A stretch of DNA of 64,000 nucleotides from NCBI GenBank assembly GCA_947685225.1, contig CANTUV010000055.1:8009501-8073500 (forward strand), written 5' to 3'. Shown here piece by piece: positions 60,947 to 64,000 of the stretch; position 1 is the first letter of the stretch; each line of letters opens with the position of its first letter. The notes beneath the pieces were generated by a model. The model was not told where the DNA came from and ran no database searches. It worked only from the letters and a program-made list of their open reading frames with translations. The stretch is from Garcia nutans. Lineage: Eukaryota; Streptophyta; Magnoliopsida; Malpighiales; Euphorbiaceae. A program made the translations under genes and the position numbers.

Positions 60947-61950
60947 ATGCAACCACTTCATAATCCTATTTGGTGTCAATCTCTTTCTCTTTCTTCATCA
61001 CTTATCTTTTTGTTTCATTTTTTTTTTAAATTTGAATCTACTAATCTCCTTCTTTTGAAAATCTCTCATCTCTCTTTGCATCTTAGGGTTTTTAATCTAA
61101 CCTTCCATCGCTCACTTCCCATTCACTCCTTTTTCACTCGCACAAATAACATCAAGTTCCTCCCACGCTGAGAAGTTGAAGACCCGGCCTTTGAAGTACT
61201 TTCACGAAGAAGATTTTCCACCTTCCCTCTCCATCGGGTAAGTTTCTTTATTCCCTAGCTTGGTTACTTTATTTTTCCTTCATTTGCTTCTACTAATTTT
61301 GTTTGGCCACTAGGATTCCACTCAAATCTTTCAAGTTGTGGGTTCTAAAGCTGAGGAATTTCTCACTATCGGGCTTGTAGAATCGACTCCTAAACCTTTC
61401 GTTCCTCCTTTCATTTCTCTCTCAAAAGCTAACACTCTTTTTGAAAACTCATCTTCCCTTTCGAAGTCCTAGCCTCGTAGTGGCCGGGAATAGATTATAT
61501 GGGTTGAGCGCTTGCGCCCTCACTTGTACAAGGATTGGGCGAGAATGGAGGTTATTCAAATTATTTCTATTAGCCTTACTACCGTGCAACTTAATACAGA
61601 GCTGGTCGGTACTGCCTTTTGCTTTTGGTGTCATGACCTTAATTCTTTCCTCTTTGCTTCGGGCCCTCTGTCCATCACACTTGAGGATATTTTTTACCTG
61701 ACCGGTCTCCCCGTCCTTAGTTGCAATGCCATTTGCCTCCTTAATCTGGATCATCCACATTGCCCTGAGGTAGATGCAACCTCCATAAGTCAATCTTCCT
61801 ACGATAATTTGATTGGAGCATGATGTAGGCTCACTACTCCTCCTATTGAATTCGAGAATGTTGAGTTTTTATGCTGTGAGTGAGCATCGATCCAGTCCGC
61901 TTGGAAGATTGAGAGTCAAAATACTCGTTTGGACTTAGTCTTACACGAAA
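60947..61950 (+). pseudogene. Plant mobile domain (PMD)-like pseudogene
   Basis: 61512-61823 reads RPHLYKDWARMEVIQIISIS, then VGTAFCFWCHDLNSFLFASG and PLSITLEDIFYLTGLPVLSC, the PMD core (W..L..., FW....NTF.F..GP.SITL.D...LTGLPV). The upstream in-frame reading FQVVGSKAEEFLTIGLVEST is followed by two stops before WVERLRPHL. A possible first exon (LKYFHEEDFPPSLSIG) ends at a GT near 61239, and an acceptor is possible near 61315. The frame ends at 61821-61823 and coding-like sequence continues briefly. PMD genes often move with transposons. The stops make it a pseudogene unless the splicing is different. Confidence 0.65.
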
Positions 61951-63740
61951 TTGCTGTGTACCACCTTTAATCGATTCGATTTGCACAGATTTATAAAAAA
62001 TGATATTTTATATTTTGAGAAAATAACTGTTCTTTTATTATAAAAAAGAGGAGTTGTTTTTATTTTAAAAAGCGGAAATTGAAGTCATTACCACTTTAAT
62101 TTATTTTATTTAAAAATTTTTTTTAAAAAAATTTATTTAATTATGTCAATTAAATTTAATTAATTTTTACTTAAAAATATTAGTCCGTAATTAATCACGA
62201 CAGTTTTCTTACTAAGTTTTTAAATTAATTTTAATACAAATAATTTTTCTCTTTGATTAATTTTAATATTTATAATTAAAATAATATATGTGATTTTTTC
62301 ATGATTTACATCAAAATTAATCATAAATAACATAATAATATATAAAGATGGCATCTATAAAATGAAGCATAAAAGGTAATTATTACATTTTTATTAAAAT
62401 AATAATTTTAAGAAAGTTTTGATTTTAACTCTTATGAATATTAAATCGAATACAAATTTTTAATTAATTAATTAATTAAAAAAAATAAATACGGAGCAAT
62501 AATGACAATTATTACAATACTTATCAAATTTGTAATGAAATGGAAAATCTTAAGAAAATAAAAAGGAGAAATAAAAAATAATATAAAAAATATAAATAAA
62601 AGAACAAGTTGTGTTTGTTTAGGTTCACTTGAGTAATATTTTGAATGTAATTATTTATTTCATTTGAATAAAAATCAGAGAGTCGTAAGTAATTCGTATT
62701 TTTTTATTTTAAAGTGTTTAAATTAATTAATTTTTGTTAATTAATTATCGAATAAAAATAGATATAGTGAAGAAAATAATATGGTAGATGCACGTTTCTT
62801 TTTAACAAAAGATTGAAGAATTTTGCTCTTCATAACTTCACTTATTTGGGCAATTGAGTGAAATTAATTAATTTTAGCAACCAAAAAATTGATTATAACG
62901 AAAGAATGAATATTTTATTTAATTTTTTTTTTGTCTAAAAGTAATTTAGCAGAGTCTTAATATCATAAATCAAGATCTTCTAACAAAAGGGGGAGACCCT
63001 TATTTTAATTAATTTTCTGTGATCAAGTTAAGTGAAGAACCCAGGCTTACCATGTCAGCAGCCAACTAAAATAAGTAAATTTCCTAGCCTATCCAATGAT
63101 ACAGTTGACTCAAATTAATAACTTCTTGCACCAATTGACAAAACAAAAAAGGTAAAAGAATATGTTTAAATTGAGAAAATGTATATTTTAGTGGATTTTT
63201 TAAGGGGTTAACAATATATTAGCTAGATTTTTTTTTTAAATTTAATAACAACAAGAAAGTTAAAATAATGTCTTTTAATTCAAAAGAATGAATATTAATT
63301 TTAAATGGGAAATAGCAATGCCTCTTACTAAACTAAGTAATCGTTTTTGCATTCCAAAAACAAGAGTGAATAAAATATATCTAGTTAAGAATTCGAAAAT
63401 ATTGAGATAGTCATCTGTCATATGCAAGATTTGAATAAATGAAATAAGATAAAATAAGCATTGGTGTAGATTTATTTTGTTTATTTACACATACAAAATG
63501 AAATATTATTTGCTTAAGTTTATTTTATACATTTAGACATATGATGGTGTAAATTTGTTTCCCGAGTTCATCAATTAATATAATCATATAAAATGAAACG
63601 AACTATATTCATAATAAGTTTAATATTTAATTTTACTAAAAGATTAATAGTATATAAAAAAAGTAGTATTATGTAATAGGGCTACATTTGATAAAATGAG
63701 ATAAAATAAGAATTCATGCTTAAATATAAATGTTAATAAG
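61951..63740. other. AT-rich intergenic DNA
   Basis: Dominated by TTAATT and AAATAA runs, with no coding or repeat structure recognised. Confidence 0.55.
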
Positions 63741-63744
63741 AATT

Positions 63745-63945
63745 ACTTAATATTAGTTTCTTATATTCATATAACAAAAAAATCTAGTATATGTAATATT
63801 AATTTCTTAAATTCATATTTGTCACAACTATTTGGACAAATTTCCAATCGATTATTTTAATAAGAATTTTGTAATATTAATTTCTTACTTTTATATTTGT
63901 CACACTTATTTAGATAAATTTCAAATCTATTAGTGGCAAAAGGGG
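63745..63945 (+). repeat. Imperfect tandem repeat, period about 78 bp
   Basis: GTAATATTAATTTCTTA...ATATTTGTCACA-CTATTT-GA-AAATTTC-AATC-ATTA occurs at 63793 and 63871. A partial earlier unit (AATATTAGTTTCTTATATTC) lies near 63750. Confidence 0.7.
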
Positions 63946-64000
63946 TCATATAACACAAAATAAGCAATATGTGTGTTGTATCATGTAGTGATATTATTAC

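Overview
This is plant nuclear DNA, most likely from a eudicot. It is AT-rich, has one large intron-rich housekeeping gene with GT-AG introns, and is otherwise filled with layered, mutually nested transposable elements. No bacterial-type operon, CRISPR array, rRNA or convincing tRNA was seen.

The only gene that looks intact is a SAD2-type importin-beta (Importin-7/8 family) on the plus strand. I resolved 22 coding exons from 43898 to 59166; they join in phase into a 1,032-residue protein. The promoter carries a G-box/ABRE core beside a GGCCCA element and a telo-box. Intron 18 holds a 3,867-bp Ty3/gypsy-type LTR retrotransposon in antisense (52747-56613), with two 339-bp LTRs, a tRNA-Met-type primer site, a polypurine tract and a perfect GTAAT target duplication. 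That duplication is the splice donor of exon 18. In place of most of its pol gene the element carries about 1.37 kb of intron-free DNA polymerase delta catalytic subunit (POLD1) sequence, joined in frame to a residual RNase H fragment. This transduplicated host gene inside a gene is the most striking item in the window.

Left part: 1-3770 holds plant-mobile-domain (PMD) debris between gypsy-LTR-like copies in opposite orientation. From 4641 to 20560 lies a full-length but inactivated L1-type LINE (minus strand, 17-bp target duplication at both ends). A 9.9-kb SIRE/Maximus-like Ty1/copia element (10003-19902, LTRs of about 1.23 kb, TSD TTATG/TTACG) splits it inside ORF1. 20.6-25 kb holds subterminal-repeat-like DNA and further LTR remnants.

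Middle part: 25-31.5 kb carries a three-copy tandem array (period 315 bp) of a pseudo-exon resembling the ribosome-biogenesis gene NOC1/MAK21 (CEBPZ). Copies 2 and 3 are separated by an insertion that itself holds a probable solo LTR. 35-41 kb contains a CACTA-like non-autonomous element, a probable organelle (mitochondrial) DNA insertion at about 37.62-38.18 kb, and a decayed CACTA transposase gene (minus) interrupted by a hAT-like MITE with a near-perfect 8-bp duplication. 41.4-42.7 kb is a small non-coding LTR element.

Right part: after SAD2 come its probable 3' UTR, another PMD-like pseudogene (60.95-61.95 kb) and AT-rich DNA with short tandem repeats. All assignments come from reading motifs and repeats by eye; no database search was run.
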